From DASUZB01 sp036377075 (lineage in GTDB: Bacteria; Actinomycetota; CALGFH01), in NCBI GenBank assembly GCA_036377075.1, contig DASUZB010000090.1, forward strand, positions 1 to 63,356: 63,356 nucleotides of DNA, read 5' to 3'. This document shows positions 17,495 through 26,863 of this stretch, piece by piece. The notes under the pieces are model-generated. The model was not told the DNA's origin. It was given only the letters and a program-made list of their open reading frames with translations, and did not search any database. The position numbers were made by a program, and so were the translations under genes. Position 1 is the stretch's first letter. Each line of letters begins with the position of its first letter.

Positions 17495-18949
17495 TCACGG
17501 TTGGCCGCCCCCGTGCCGGGGTGGCGCCCCGGTGCCGAGCAGCTCCCCGACGGGACGCCGGCTCGCCTCGGCGAGCATCGCCGCCACCGTGGCGGCGCAG
17601 TAGAAGCCCTGGCAGCGACCCATCAGGGCGCGGGTGCGGCGGCGCAGCCCGTCCAGGTCGCGCGGGGGGATGGGGCCGGCGAGCGCGTCGAGCAGCTCGC
17701 CTCGGGTGACGCGCTCGCAGTGGCAGACGATGCGGCCGTGGTCGGGGTTGGCGGCGATCGCCTCGGCCGAGCGGTAGGGCCGCGGGAACGCCTCGCCGAG
17801 GTTCGGCATGCGGACCGGCTCGACCCGCTCCGTGGGGACCAGCGGCAACCCGGCGCGGCCCAGCTCGCCGACGAGGTGCTCGGCGATGGCGAGGGCGGCG
17901 GTGAGGCCGGTGGAGCGGATGCCGCCGGCGCAGGCGTAGCGCTCGTCGGGGTGGACGGCGAGCTGGTAGTCGCCGTGCTCGGTGGCGGCGCGCAGGCCGG
18001 CGTAGACGGCGGTGACCTCCTCGTCCAGCAGCGCCGGGAGGATGCGGCGGCCGTGCGCGAGCAGGCCGGCGAGGCCGCCGGCGCTGGTGGCGGTGTCGCG
18101 CTTGTCGTCGCGGTCCTCGGCGGTCGGGCCGAGCAGCACGTTGCCGAACACGGTCGGCGCGACCAGCACGCCCTTGCTGGTCGCGGTCGGCACCGGCAGC
18201 AGCACGTGGCGCAGGAGCGGGCGCGCCAGCTTGTCGAACACGATCAGCTCGCCGCGCCGCGGGGTGACGGTGAAGCCCTCGTGGCCGAGCATGCGGTCGA
18301 CCTCGTCGGAGCGCAGCCCGGCGGCGTTGACCACCCAGCGGGCGCGCACCGGGGTGCCGGCCGCGTCCAGCTCGTGGACCCAGGGCTCCGGCCCGGCGCC
18401 CGGCACCCGCCTGGCCGCCGCCACGGCGCTGCCGAGCCGCAGCTCGACGCCGCTGACCAGCGCCTCGGTGGCGAACGCCAGCGGCGGCGTCCAGGGGCAG
18501 ACGATCCCCTCGCCGGGGACCTCGAGCCCGGCCAGGGCGCCCTGGCCGAGGCACGGCTCGCGCCGGTACAGCTCCTCCCGGTCGACCGGGCGCACGTCGG
18601 ACCAGCCGTTCTCGCGCGCCCTCGCGGCGATCCCCGGCAGGGCGGCGACCTCGGCCTCGGTCCAGGCGACCAGCAGCGCGCCGGTCCGCTCGATCGGGAT
18701 GCCGAGCCCGGGGCCCTCCTCCAGGAGCAGCTCGCGGCCGCGCCGGACCAGGGCGGCCTCGACCGTGCCCGGCTTGGCGTCGAACCCGGTGTGCAGGATC
18801 GCCGTGTTCGCCTTGCTGGTCCCGGCGCCGACGTCCGGCCCCGCCTCCAGCAGCGCGCAGCGCAGCCGGTAGCGGCCGAGCCGGCGTGCGATCGCGGTCC
18901 CCACCACCCCACCACCCACGACCGCCACGTCGTAGACGCGCGTGCTCAC
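17495..18949 (-). CDS. Glycerol-3-phosphate dehydrogenase-like FAD protein with BFD [2Fe-2S] domain
   Basis: Predicted 484 aa, GTG start. The N-terminal DAO-type FAD domain begins VYDVAVVGGGVVGTAIARRL and includes ANTAILHTGFDAKPGT, characteristic of GlpA-like enzymes. The C-terminal ~75 residues form a BFD-like [2Fe-2S] domain with CHCERVTRGEL and GRCQGFYCAATVAAML supplying four Cys. This is the anaerobic-type GlpA layout without the E. coli GlpB/GlpC genes. Its operon partners are an FGGY kinase just upstream and an FAD oxidoreductase just downstream. It should oxidise glycerol 3-phosphate or a similar polyol phosphate. Confidence 0.88.
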   Translation of the reverse strand: MSTRVYDVAVVGGGVVGTAIARRLGRYRLRCALLEAGPDVGAGTSKANTAILHTGFDAKPGTVEAALVRRGRELLLEEGPGLGIPIERTGALLVAWTEAEVAALPGIAARARENGWSDVRPVDREELYRREPCLGQGALAGLEVPGEGIVCPWTPPLAFATEALVSGVELRLGSAVAAARRVPGAGPEPWVHELDAAGTPVRARWVVNAAGLRSDEVDRMLGHEGFTVTPRRGELIVFDKLARPLLRHVLLPVPTATSKGVLVAPTVFGNVLLGPTAEDRDDKRDTATSAGGLAGLLAHGRRILPALLDEEVTAVYAGLRAATEHGDYQLAVHPDERYACAGGIRSTGLTAALAIAEHLVGELGRAGLPLVPTERVEPVRMPNLGEAFPRPYRSAEAIAANPDHGRIVCHCERVTRGELLDALAGPIPPRDLDGLRRRTRALMGRCQGFYCAATVAAMLAEASRRPVGELLGTGAPPRHGGGQP

Positions 18950-18950
18950 G

Positions 18951-20384
18951 CTACTGACTGTCCAGGTCCACGGTGGCCTCGGCGGCGCGGCGCCAGTGCT
19001 GCAGGCGTTCGGCGGCCTCGGCGGCGGTGACGCGGGGCTCGTAGGTGGCGACCGGGGACCAGCCGCCGGTCACGGCGGCTGGATCGGCCCCGTCGCCGCT
19101 GCCCAGGCGGGCGAGGGCGGCCACGCCGAGGGCGGTGGCGTTGGGCGACGGGTAGACCTCGACCGGCGCCTGCAGCAGGTCGGCCTGGACCTGCATGAGC
19201 AGGGTCGAGCGGGTGAGCCCGCCGTCGACGCGCAGCCGCTGCAGGGGCTGCCCGAGGTCGTCGCCGGCGGCCTTGGCGAGCCAGGCGACCTGGGCCGCGA
19301 TCCCCTCGACCACCGCGCGGACCAGGTGGGCGCGGCTCGCGCCGAGCGACAGCCCGACGAAGGCGCCGCGGGCGGCGGGCCGCCAGAACGGCGCCCCGAG
19401 CCCGGCGAGCCCCGGGACGAAGGCGACCCCACCGGGGGAGTCGACCTCACCGCCGAGCCGGTCCAGGTCCTCCGGGCCGGCGATCAGCCCGATCCGTTGC
19501 AGCCAGCCGACCGCGGCGCCGACGGTGTAGACCTGGCCGTCGAGGCAGTAGGTGGTGCGGCCACCGAGGCGCCAGGCCACGCAGCCGACCAGGCCGGTGC
19601 GCGAGCGGCGCGGCTTCTCGCCGACGGTCGCCAGCAGGAACGCGCCGGTCCCGTAGGTGCACTTGGCCTCGCCGGCGGCGAGGCAGGACTCGGCGAACAG
19701 GGCCGCCTGCTGGTCGACGGCGAGGCCGGCGAGCGGCAGCGGCGGCCCGAAGGCGGTCGTCTCGCCGACCGGCTCGGCGCAGTCGCTGACCACCGGCAGG
19801 GTCGCCGGGTCGATGCCGAAGACCTCGCAGGCCTCCGGCGACCAGTCGACCCGGTCCAGGTCGAGCAGGAGCGTGCGCGAGGCGGTGGCCGCGTCGCTGA
19901 CGAAGGCGCCGGTCAGCCGCGCCACCAGCCAGGCGTCGGTGGTGGAGGCGACCCCGGCGTCGGTGACGTGCTCGCGCAGCCAGGTGATCTTGGGGGCGGC
20001 GAAGTACGGGTCGAGCGAGAGACCGGTGAGCTGGGCGAGCTCGTGGGACCGTCCCACCAGCCGCTCGCAGACGGCCGCCGCGCGCCGGTCCTGCCACGAC
20101 AGCGCCACCGACAGCGGCCGCGCCGTCTCCCGGTCCCAGGCCAGCACGGTCTCGCCCTGGTTGGCCAGGCCGACGGCGCCGACCGGCTCGCGCGCCCGTT
20201 CGAGCGCCAACCGGCCCGCCTCGACCACCGAGGCCCACAGCTCCTCGGGGTCCTGCTCGACGCCGCCGTCCGCCACCGCCCTGGGGTGGACGGGGACCTC
20301 GGCCTCGGCCAGCACGCCCCGTTCGGGCGCGACCACCAACGCCTTGGTGGCCGAGGTCCCCTGGTCGACCGCGAGGACGTTCAC
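18951..20384 (-). CDS. FGGY-family carbohydrate kinase, glycerol kinase-like
   Basis: Predicted 477 aa, GTG start. The FGGY fold is shown by the N-terminal phosphate motif AVDQGTSATKALVV, AVGLANQGETVLAWD, KCTYGTGAFLL and the C-terminal RVDGGLTRSTLLMQVQADLL with the ATP-binding SPNATALGVAALARLG. The dehydrogenase downstream makes glycerol the most likely substrate, but the two usual glycerol kinase signatures are only partly matched, so another polyol is possible. It lies 16 bases after the permease gene and one base before the dehydrogenase start region, consistent with one operon. Confidence 0.85.
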   Translation of the reverse strand: MNVLAVDQGTSATKALVVAPERGVLAEAEVPVHPRAVADGGVEQDPEELWASVVEAGRLALERAREPVGAVGLANQGETVLAWDRETARPLSVALSWQDRRAAAVCERLVGRSHELAQLTGLSLDPYFAAPKITWLREHVTDAGVASTTDAWLVARLTGAFVSDAATASRTLLLDLDRVDWSPEACEVFGIDPATLPVVSDCAEPVGETTAFGPPLPLAGLAVDQQAALFAESCLAAGEAKCTYGTGAFLLATVGEKPRRSRTGLVGCVAWRLGGRTTYCLDGQVYTVGAAVGWLQRIGLIAGPEDLDRLGGEVDSPGGVAFVPGLAGLGAPFWRPAARGAFVGLSLGASRAHLVRAVVEGIAAQVAWLAKAAGDDLGQPLQRLRVDGGLTRSTLLMQVQADLLQAPVEVYPSPNATALGVAALARLGSGDGADPAAVTGGWSPVATYEPRVTAAEAAERLQHWRRAAEATVDLDSQ

Positions 20385-20400
20385 CGGTCGACGGCGAAGG

Positions 20401-21942
20401 TCACGCCGGCGACTCTGGCGTCGCCGCCTCGCCCATCGGCGGTGGTGCCGGTGCCGCCTCCGGGGTGGCCGGCCCCTCGCCGGCCTCCAGCGCCTCGAGG
20501 CCGGTGACGCCCGCCTCGCGGCGCATGGCGGCCGGCTCGAGCAGCCACATCAGGCCGAACACGACCACGCCGAGCCCGACCGCCAGGAGCGCGTAGCCCT
20601 GCGCGCCGCGGAAGTCGCTCGGGCCGATCAGGACGGTCAGCTCGTAGGCGAGCCAGACCAGCGCCCCGACGATCACCGGCCACTCCCAGCGGCCGAGGCT
20701 GAAGTAGCCCGTCTCGTGCTGGACCCGGTGGGCGGTGAACACGTACAGCAGCACCGTGCCGGCGTAGAGGATCGCCGGCATCAGGGTGGACGCGGTGAAC
20801 AGCTTGAACAGCGCGTCGGTGTTGTTGCGCAGGACCAGCACGATCACCCCGCTGAGCACGGCGACCAGCACGGTGGCCCCGAGCGGTCCGCCGGTCGGCC
20901 TGGGCACGGACTTGAGCGCCTGGTGGCCGGGGAGGCGCCGGTCGCGCGCCATGGACCAGGTCAGCCGCGAGTTGGTGACCATGATCACCATGCCGCAGGC
21001 GAAGATCGAGACGCAGATGAACAGCAGGAACAGCTTCTCGAAGAAGCCGCCGAGCACGTCCTTCATGATGAACGCGACCGGGGCGGCCTCGCCCGAGGCG
21101 GCCGGCAGGTCGCGGATCACCGAGGTGATGCCGATCAGGAACACCATGCCGATGATGCCCGACAGCCACACCGAGCGGACCATCGCGTTGGGCACGACCT
21201 TGCGCGGCTCGTGGGTCTCCTCGGAAAGGTTGCTGGCCGACTCGAAGCCCACGATCGTGTACGCGCCCAGCAGCGTCGCCAGCATGAACGGCCCCAGCCA
21301 CCCCCACCAGCCGGCGGCGGGCACGATCCCGGTCGAGCCCAGGTTGCCGAAGTGGCGGAACTTCGCCAGGAACAGCGCCGCGAGCAGCAGCACCACGGTC
21401 AGGCCGATCAGGCCGATCACCTCGGTGCCGACGGCCAGGTTGTTGATCCTGGTCACGATCGGGGTCGAGTAGATGATCAGCAGCGCCTGCGCCGCGAGCA
21501 CCGCCAGGGTGAGCAGCGCCGCGCTCAGCGGGGTGTAGGTGAGGCCGAGGAGTGGCTGGAAGGCGACCTGGACGAAGGCGTAGTCGACCGAGACGGTCAC
21601 GATCGTCAGGAAGGCGAACGACATCCAGCCGAACGCCCAGCCCAACGACGGGTTCACCAGCCGCGAGGCCCACTGGTAGGAGTAGCCGGCCAGCGGGATC
21701 TTGGCCGCCAGGGCGGCGTAGACCATCGCGACCAGGGTCTGGCCGACGATCACGATCGGCCACGTCCAGATGCCTTTGGGCCCCGAGGTGTTCAGCACGA
21801 AGCCGAAGGTGGTGAAGATCCCGGTGGTGATCGAGATGAACGAGAACCCGATGGCGAACGACTCGAAGCGCTTCAGCGTCCGGGTGTACTGCTGCTGGTA
21901 GCCAAACCGCTCGAGCAGTCGGTCGTCTACCGAATCGGCCAC
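20401..21942 (-). CDS. APC-superfamily amino acid/metabolite permease (copy 1)
   Basis: Predicted 513 aa with about 12 hydrophobic helices. The N-terminal motif FESFAIGFSFISITTGIFTT and the sequence GYSYQWASRLVNP are typical of eukaryotic-like APC permeases for GABA, choline, ethanolamine or polyamines. Its C-terminal tail is Pro/Ala-rich and cytoplasmic. It is the first gene of the run ending with the kinase and the two FAD proteins, so the transported substrate might feed that pathway, although APC members normally carry amines rather than polyols. It is a clear tandem paralog of the next gene, with long near-identical DNA stretches. Confidence 0.88.
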   Translation of the reverse strand: MADSVDDRLLERFGYQQQYTRTLKRFESFAIGFSFISITTGIFTTFGFVLNTSGPKGIWTWPIVIVGQTLVAMVYAALAAKIPLAGYSYQWASRLVNPSLGWAFGWMSFAFLTIVTVSVDYAFVQVAFQPLLGLTYTPLSAALLTLAVLAAQALLIIYSTPIVTRINNLAVGTEVIGLIGLTVVLLLAALFLAKFRHFGNLGSTGIVPAAGWWGWLGPFMLATLLGAYTIVGFESASNLSEETHEPRKVVPNAMVRSVWLSGIIGMVFLIGITSVIRDLPAASGEAAPVAFIMKDVLGGFFEKLFLLFICVSIFACGMVIMVTNSRLTWSMARDRRLPGHQALKSVPRPTGGPLGATVLVAVLSGVIVLVLRNNTDALFKLFTASTLMPAILYAGTVLLYVFTAHRVQHETGYFSLGRWEWPVIVGALVWLAYELTVLIGPSDFRGAQGYALLAVGLGVVVFGLMWLLEPAAMRREAGVTGLEALEAGEGPATPEAAPAPPPMGEAATPESPA

Positions 21943-22042
21943 TGGTCCCTCCTTGGTGCGCGATCAGTCCTGGAGACCTGCGAATCCACCTGCCTGGCCC
22001 GCAACGGCGGCGCGGGCGTCGCCGTGACCGGTGTGCGCGCCA

Positions 22043-23581
22043 TCACCCCCTCATCGAGCCGGCGGGCGTGAGCGCCTCGTCGGCCGCCTGCTCGTCCTCC
22101 GGCTCGGCGGCGGCCGCCGCCAGCGCGTCCTCCCCCTCGGCACCCGCGTTCTCGCGCATGGCGTCCGGCTCGATCAGCCACATGAGACCAAACACCAGCA
22201 GGCCGAGCAAGAGGGCGCCGAGCGCGTAGCGCTGCGCGGCGCGGAAGTCGGAGGGGGCGAGCAGGATGACCAGCTCGTAGGCGAGCCAGAGCAGCGAACC
22301 GAAGATCACCGGCTGCTCCCAGCGGCCGAGGTGGAAGTAGCCGGGCTCGGGGCGGATCTTGCGCGCCACCGCGACGTAGAGCAGCACGGTGCCCGCGTAG
22401 AGGATCGCCGGCATCAGCGTCGAGGCGGTGAACAGGTTGACCAGCGCGTCGGTGTGGTTGCGCAGCACCATCACGATGCCGCCGCTGAGCAGGGCGGCCA
22501 GCAGCGTGGCCCAGGTGGGCCCGCCGGTGGCGCGGGGCACGCGGGCGATCAGCTGGTGGCCGGGCAGGCGCCCGTCGCGCGCCATGGCCCAGATCAGGCG
22601 CGAGTTGGTGGCCATGATCACCATGCCGCAGCAGAAGATCGAGACGCAGATGAACAGCAGGAAGACCCGCTCGATGCCGCTGCCGAGCACGCTCCTGAGG
22701 ATGAACGCGACCGGGGCGGCGTCGCCGCTGGCCGCCTCGACGTCGCCGACCGCCAGGGTCAGGGCGAACAGGAAGACCATCCCGATGACGCCGGAGGCGA
22801 TCACCGCGCGGACCATCGCCCGCGGCACCACCTTGCGCGGCTCCTGGGTCTCCTCGGCGAGGTTGGCGGCGGACTCGAAGCCGACGATCGTGTACGCCCC
22901 CAGCAGCGTCGCCAGCATGAACGGCCCCAGCCACTTGAACCAGCCGGCGGCGGGCACGATCCCGGTCGACCAGAGGTTGGACCAGTCGCCGCGGCCGGCG
23001 AGGAACGCCGCGGAGAGCAGCACGATGGAGAGCTCCACCATGCCGACGACCTCGAAGACCACGGCGGCGTTGTTGATCCTGGTGGTCACCGCGGTGGAGG
23101 CGATGATCAGACCGGCCTGGACGGCCAGCACCAGGCCGGTCTGCACGGCCGCGCTCAGCGGGGTGTAGGTCAGGCCCAGCAGCGGCTGGAACGCCACCTG
23201 GACGAAGGCGTAGTCGACCGAGACGCACACGATCGTCAGGAAGGCGAACGACATCCACCCCAGCCACCAGCCCACGGTGGGGTTCACCAGGCGCGAGGCC
23301 CACTGGTAGGAGTAGCCGGCCACCGGGATCTTGGCCGCCAGGGCGGCGTAGACCATCGCGACCAGGGTCTGGCCGACTATCACGATCGGCCACGTCCAGA
23401 TGCCCCTAGGGCCCGCGTTGGCCAGCAGGAACCCGAAGGTGGTGAAGATCCCGGTGGTGATCGAGATGAACGAGAACCCGATCGCGAACGACTCGAACGA
23501 GCGCAGCGAACGGAGGAACTGCGGGCGGTAGCCGAAGCGACGCACCAGCCGGTCGTCGCCGGTCTCGGGCAGGGGGCGCAT
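22043..23581 (-). CDS. APC-superfamily amino acid/metabolite permease (copy 2)
   Basis: Predicted 512 aa from the ATG at 23581, which is preceded on the minus strand by AGGAGGGTTCCTCG, a good ribosome site; longer starts are non-homologous. It has the same N-terminal FESFAIGFSFISITTGIFTT motif and ~12 helices as copy 1, with the same Ala/Glu-rich tail. About 120 bp at 23291-23405 differ from 21661-21775 at only a few bases while other parts diverge, which suggests duplication with later gene conversion. The 100-bp gap to copy 1 has no gene. Confidence 0.88.
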   Translation of the reverse strand: MRPLPETGDDRLVRRFGYRPQFLRSLRSFESFAIGFSFISITTGIFTTFGFLLANAGPRGIWTWPIVIVGQTLVAMVYAALAAKIPVAGYSYQWASRLVNPTVGWWLGWMSFAFLTIVCVSVDYAFVQVAFQPLLGLTYTPLSAAVQTGLVLAVQAGLIIASTAVTTRINNAAVVFEVVGMVELSIVLLSAAFLAGRGDWSNLWSTGIVPAAGWFKWLGPFMLATLLGAYTIVGFESAANLAEETQEPRKVVPRAMVRAVIASGVIGMVFLFALTLAVGDVEAASGDAAPVAFILRSVLGSGIERVFLLFICVSIFCCGMVIMATNSRLIWAMARDGRLPGHQLIARVPRATGGPTWATLLAALLSGGIVMVLRNHTDALVNLFTASTLMPAILYAGTVLLYVAVARKIRPEPGYFHLGRWEQPVIFGSLLWLAYELVILLAPSDFRAAQRYALGALLLGLLVFGLMWLIEPDAMRENAGAEGEDALAAAAAEPEDEQAADEALTPAGSMRG

Positions 23582-24160
23582 CGAGGAACCCTCCTCTTGA
23601 CCGCCGGCACTCCGGCGGGCTGGTCGACCGGTGGGGGGACTGCATTCGGACGCGCGTCTTCGCGCCTGAGGCAATTCGCCGGTCCCGCCAGGCGCAGCTT
23701 GTACCATTCCGGCGGTACGTAGACAAGGGTGCAGAGCCCGATTGCGGAGCAAACGGTCACGCAAAACCGGACCAATGCCAACAGTCGTCGGCGACTGCCT
23801 GAATCAAACTATTTTCGCCATCTTCCGTTCCCGCTGGATGCCTGGTCAGGGCGGGTGAAAATCAGATGTGGCACTGCTTGGACAGATAAGCAGAATGGGG
23901 TATACGCGCACAAGAGTCAGTGTCTGACATCAATGTCCGAGCACGCCTCCTCGTTACGTATCGGCAGCTCGTGACGTGTTCGGGGCAAATGGTTGCCGGG
24001 CCGCGGAAACAAACCGTTGCACGGGAAATGGGCAAGGGTTAAATTTCCGCGCGGTCCCCCGGCCCGTCATGCCTTCCCTACCGCACACCGCGCAGCGCCC
24101 GCCCCGGGGTGTGGGAGCGACCGGGGATCGGCCCGGTCGGAGCGCCTCGGAGGACGGCAA
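23582..24160. other. 579-bp gene-less, AT-richer intergenic region between permease and conservon
   Basis: I see no coding sequence here: short open frames lack ribosome sites and family-like composition. The stretch is clearly lower in GC than the flanking genes. It must carry the leftward permease promoter and the rightward conservon promoter; one good plus-strand promoter-like pair is listed separately at 23878-23906. The last ~15 bases contain GGAGGACGG, the ribosome site of the conservon kinase. Confidence 0.6.
23878..23906 (+). promoter_or_regulatory. Housekeeping-type promoter candidate upstream of the conservon
   Basis: TTGGAC (23878-23883) and TATACG (23901-23906) are separated by 17 bases, close to the TTGACA-17-TATAAT pattern. 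It would give a leader of about 250 bases before the conservon kinase ATG. This is the best promoter-like match I found in this intergenic region, but it rests on pattern only. Confidence 0.45.
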
Positions 24161-26863
24161 ATGTTCCAGAACGTGCAGATCCGCTCGAAGCTGATCGCCA
24201 TCCTCGTGGGACCGCTGCTCGCCCTCACGATCCTTTCCTCCGTAGGGATCGGCACCAACCTCGCGCAGAGCGCCGAGGCGGACCGGGTCAACCGGCTGTC
24301 GCTGTTCGCCGGCAAGCTCAGCTCCCTGGTGAACGAGCTCCAGCAGGAGCGCAGCCTCTCCAACGTCTACCTCGGCGCCGGCCGCCTCGACGGGCGCGAC
24401 CAGCTGCTCGCCCAGCGGCCGTCCACCGACCGGTTGGTGGCCGACTACCGGGCCGCCGCCGCCGACCTCAAGCTTGCCACCGCCGGCGGCAGCAAGCGCG
24501 GGGTCGCCGAGCTCCAGCGGCTGATCGACTACGGCCTCCACGAGCTGGGCAAGCTGCCGCTGCAGCGGCGGCTGGTCGACAACGGCAGGATGCCGACGAC
24601 GCTGGCGGCCGAGCCGGCCGAGCCGACCGAGACCGAGGTGCTGCAGAACACCGGGCTGCCCGGCGACCACGGGCCGATCAACACCGTGGACAAGGCACTC
24701 GACCAGTACACCGACACCGTCGGCGACCTGCTCAACGTCAACGACGAGCTGGTCTACCAGGGCGCCGGCAACGACCGCGAGCTGCTGCGCGGTCTGGTGA
24801 CCTTCGCCGACCTCGCCCGCGCCAAGGAGTTCGCCGACGTCGAGCGCGGCCTGATCGCCCGGGTGCTCGCCGGCAGCGGGCACCTCGGCTCCGGCGACCA
24901 CGCCGAGCTGTCCGCGGTGATCGGCGGGGAGCAGCTGTGGATCTCCCGCTTCGCCGCCAACGCCACCGCCGACCAGCGCGCCGAGTACACCTCCACCGTC
25001 ACCGGCCCCGACGTGACCAGGGCGGAGCAGCTGCGCAAGAGCGCCCTCACCTCGGACGAGGCGCCCCACATGAACGTCGGGAGCCAGGACTGGTGGCGGG
25101 CCACCAGCCGCAAGCTGGACCTGATGCGCCGCGTCGAGGTCGGCCTCACCGGCGACGTCAGCGCGGTCAGCGCGGCGCTGAAGCACTCCGCCGACCGGCG
25201 CGCCCTGCTCTACAGCATCGCCTTGACGATCGTCCTGTGGCTCGCCGTCGGCCTCTCGCTGGTCACCTCCCGCTCCATGGTGGGGCCGCTGCGGCGCCTC
25301 AAGGACGCGGCCGAGAAGGTGGCCCGGCGCACCCTCCCCGGCGTGGTCGAGCGGCTGCAGGCCGGCGAGCGGGTCGACCTCGACGCCGAGGCGGCCGCCC
25401 CGATCGAGGTCTACGCCAAGGACGAGATCGGCCAGGTCGCCGAGGCGTTCAACGCCGTCCACCGGGTGGCCGTGCGGGTCGCCGGCGAGCAGGCCGCCCT
25501 GCGCAAGAGCGTCGGCGACATGTTCCTCAACCTCGCCAGGCGCAGCCAGAGCCTGGTCGACCGCCAGCTCGAGCTGATCGACGACCTGGAGCGCGGCGAG
25601 ACCGACCCGGAGGCCCTCGAGAACCTGTTCCGCCTCGACCACCTCGCCACCCGCATGCGGCGCAACGCCGAGAACCTGATCGTGCTCTCCGGCTCCGAGC
25701 CGGCGCGCCGCTGGAGCGACCCGGTGCCGTTGATCGACGTGGTCCGCGCCGCGATCGCCGAGGTCGAGGACTACACCCGGGTCGAGCTACTGCCGATCGA
25801 GCCGCTCGCGCTCGCCGGGCAGGCCGTCAGCGACGTGGTCCATCTGCTCGCCGAGCTGATCGAGAACGCCACCTCGTTCTCACCGCCTGGCACCAAGGTG
25901 CAGGTGGCCGGTCAGCACGTCAGCAGCGGCTACGTGGTCGAGATCGAGGACCGCGGCCTCGGCATGACCGACCCGGAGCTGGTCGAGGCGAACGAGCGCC
26001 TGGCCAACCCGCCGACGATCGACTTCGCCCTCTCGCGCATGCTCGGGATCTTCGTGGTCGGCCGGCTCGCCACCCGCTACGGCGTCAAGGTCCAGCTGCG
26101 CCACTCCTGGTACGGGGGGGTCACCGCGCTGGTGCTGTTCCCGGAGAACCTGGTGGTGCGGCCGTCCGGTGCGACCGCGCCGATGCCACCGGTCGACGGC
26201 GTGCCCACCCACGCCCAGATCGGCTCCGACGGGATCTCCAGCCTCGGCGAGCTGCCGCCCCCGCCGGTGCCACCCGTCGACCGCAGCCAGCTCGACTCCC
26301 TGCCGATCTTCGAGGCGGCCCGCTCGGACTGGTTCGAGATCGCGCCGGATGGCAGCCACCTGCCGCTGCGGCGCCACGCGACCCAGCTCGGGCCCCCGGT
26401 CGCCGACGAGCACACAGCCCTGCCGCGCGGCGGCGAGCAGCCCGCCCTCGACAGCCGGCCGACGGCATGGCCGGAGGCGAGCCGGCCGCCCGCACCGGAC
26501 GAGGTGGAAGTGGAAGCGGAGGCGGAGAGCGACGTCGAGGAGCCGGCGGCGGCGCCGGCGCCGGGGTACGGCCTCGGCTCCGCCCACGTCCCCGAACCGC
26601 CGATGACCAGGGCCGGCCTGCCACGCCGCATCCCGCGGGCCAACCTCGCTCCCGAGATGCTCTCCAACGGACCCCCGGCCGGCGAGCAGCCGCCACCGTC
26701 GGCCGGGGGGCGTACGCCCACCGAGGTGCGCAGCATGCTCGCCAGCTACCGTAGCGGCCTGGAACGGGGCCGCAGCGCCGCGGCCACCCGCCCCAGCCGC
26801 GGCGGGGAGGAGGGACCCGAGGAGGCGGGTGGCACCCCCGACGTCGTCCAGGAGCGACCATGA
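24161..26863 (+). CDS. cvnA: Conservon sensor histidine kinase with nitrate/nitrite-sensing (NIT) type domain
   Basis: Predicted 900 aa from the ATG at 24161, which has GGAGGACGG upstream. Order: short cytoplasmic tip, TM1 (~13-35), an extracytoplasmic NIT-like all-helical domain (~45-340, with LSSLVNELQQERSLSNVYLGA cut across its start), TM2 (~347-369), HAMP (~370-445), a His-box FRLDHLATRMRRNAENL (His ~493), HATPase with N-box ELIENATSF (~564) and G-box EDRGLGM (~596), then a ~230-residue Pro/Glu-rich tail. This is the usual first component of actinobacterial conservons, thought to act like a G-protein-coupled receptor with the next three genes. Confidence 0.92.
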   Translation: MFQNVQIRSKLIAILVGPLLALTILSSVGIGTNLAQSAEADRVNRLSLFAGKLSSLVNELQQERSLSNVYLGAGRLDGRDQLLAQRPSTDRLVADYRAAAADLKLATAGGSKRGVAELQRLIDYGLHELGKLPLQRRLVDNGRMPTTLAAEPAEPTETEVLQNTGLPGDHGPINTVDKALDQYTDTVGDLLNVNDELVYQGAGNDRELLRGLVTFADLARAKEFADVERGLIARVLAGSGHLGSGDHAELSAVIGGEQLWISRFAANATADQRAEYTSTVTGPDVTRAEQLRKSALTSDEAPHMNVGSQDWWRATSRKLDLMRRVEVGLTGDVSAVSAALKHSADRRALLYSIALTIVLWLAVGLSLVTSRSMVGPLRRLKDAAEKVARRTLPGVVERLQAGERVDLDAEAAAPIEVYAKDEIGQVAEAFNAVHRVAVRVAGEQAALRKSVGDMFLNLARRSQSLVDRQLELIDDLERGETDPEALENLFRLDHLATRMRRNAENLIVLSGSEPARRWSDPVPLIDVVRAAIAEVEDYTRVELLPIEPLALAGQAVSDVVHLLAELIENATSFSPPGTKVQVAGQHVSSGYVVEIEDRGLGMTDPELVEANERLANPPTIDFALSRMLGIFVVGRLATRYGVKVQLRHSWYGGVTALVLFPENLVVRPSGATAPMPPVDGVPTHAQIGSDGISSLGELPPPPVPPVDRSQLDSLPIFEAARSDWFEIAPDGSHLPLRRHATQLGPPVADEHTALPRGGEQPALDSRPTAWPEASRPPAPDEVEVEAEAESDVEEPAAAPAPGYGLGSAHVPEPPMTRAGLPRRIPRANLAPEMLSNGPPAGEQPPPSAGGRTPTEVRSMLASYRSGLERGRSAAATRPSRGGEEGPEEAGGTPDVVQERP

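Noticed and set aside
23729..23974. 81-codon open frame in the 579-bp intergenic region
   Set aside because: No ribosome site, mixed composition unlike the other proteins, and it overlaps the probable promoter pair. I treat the region as non-coding.
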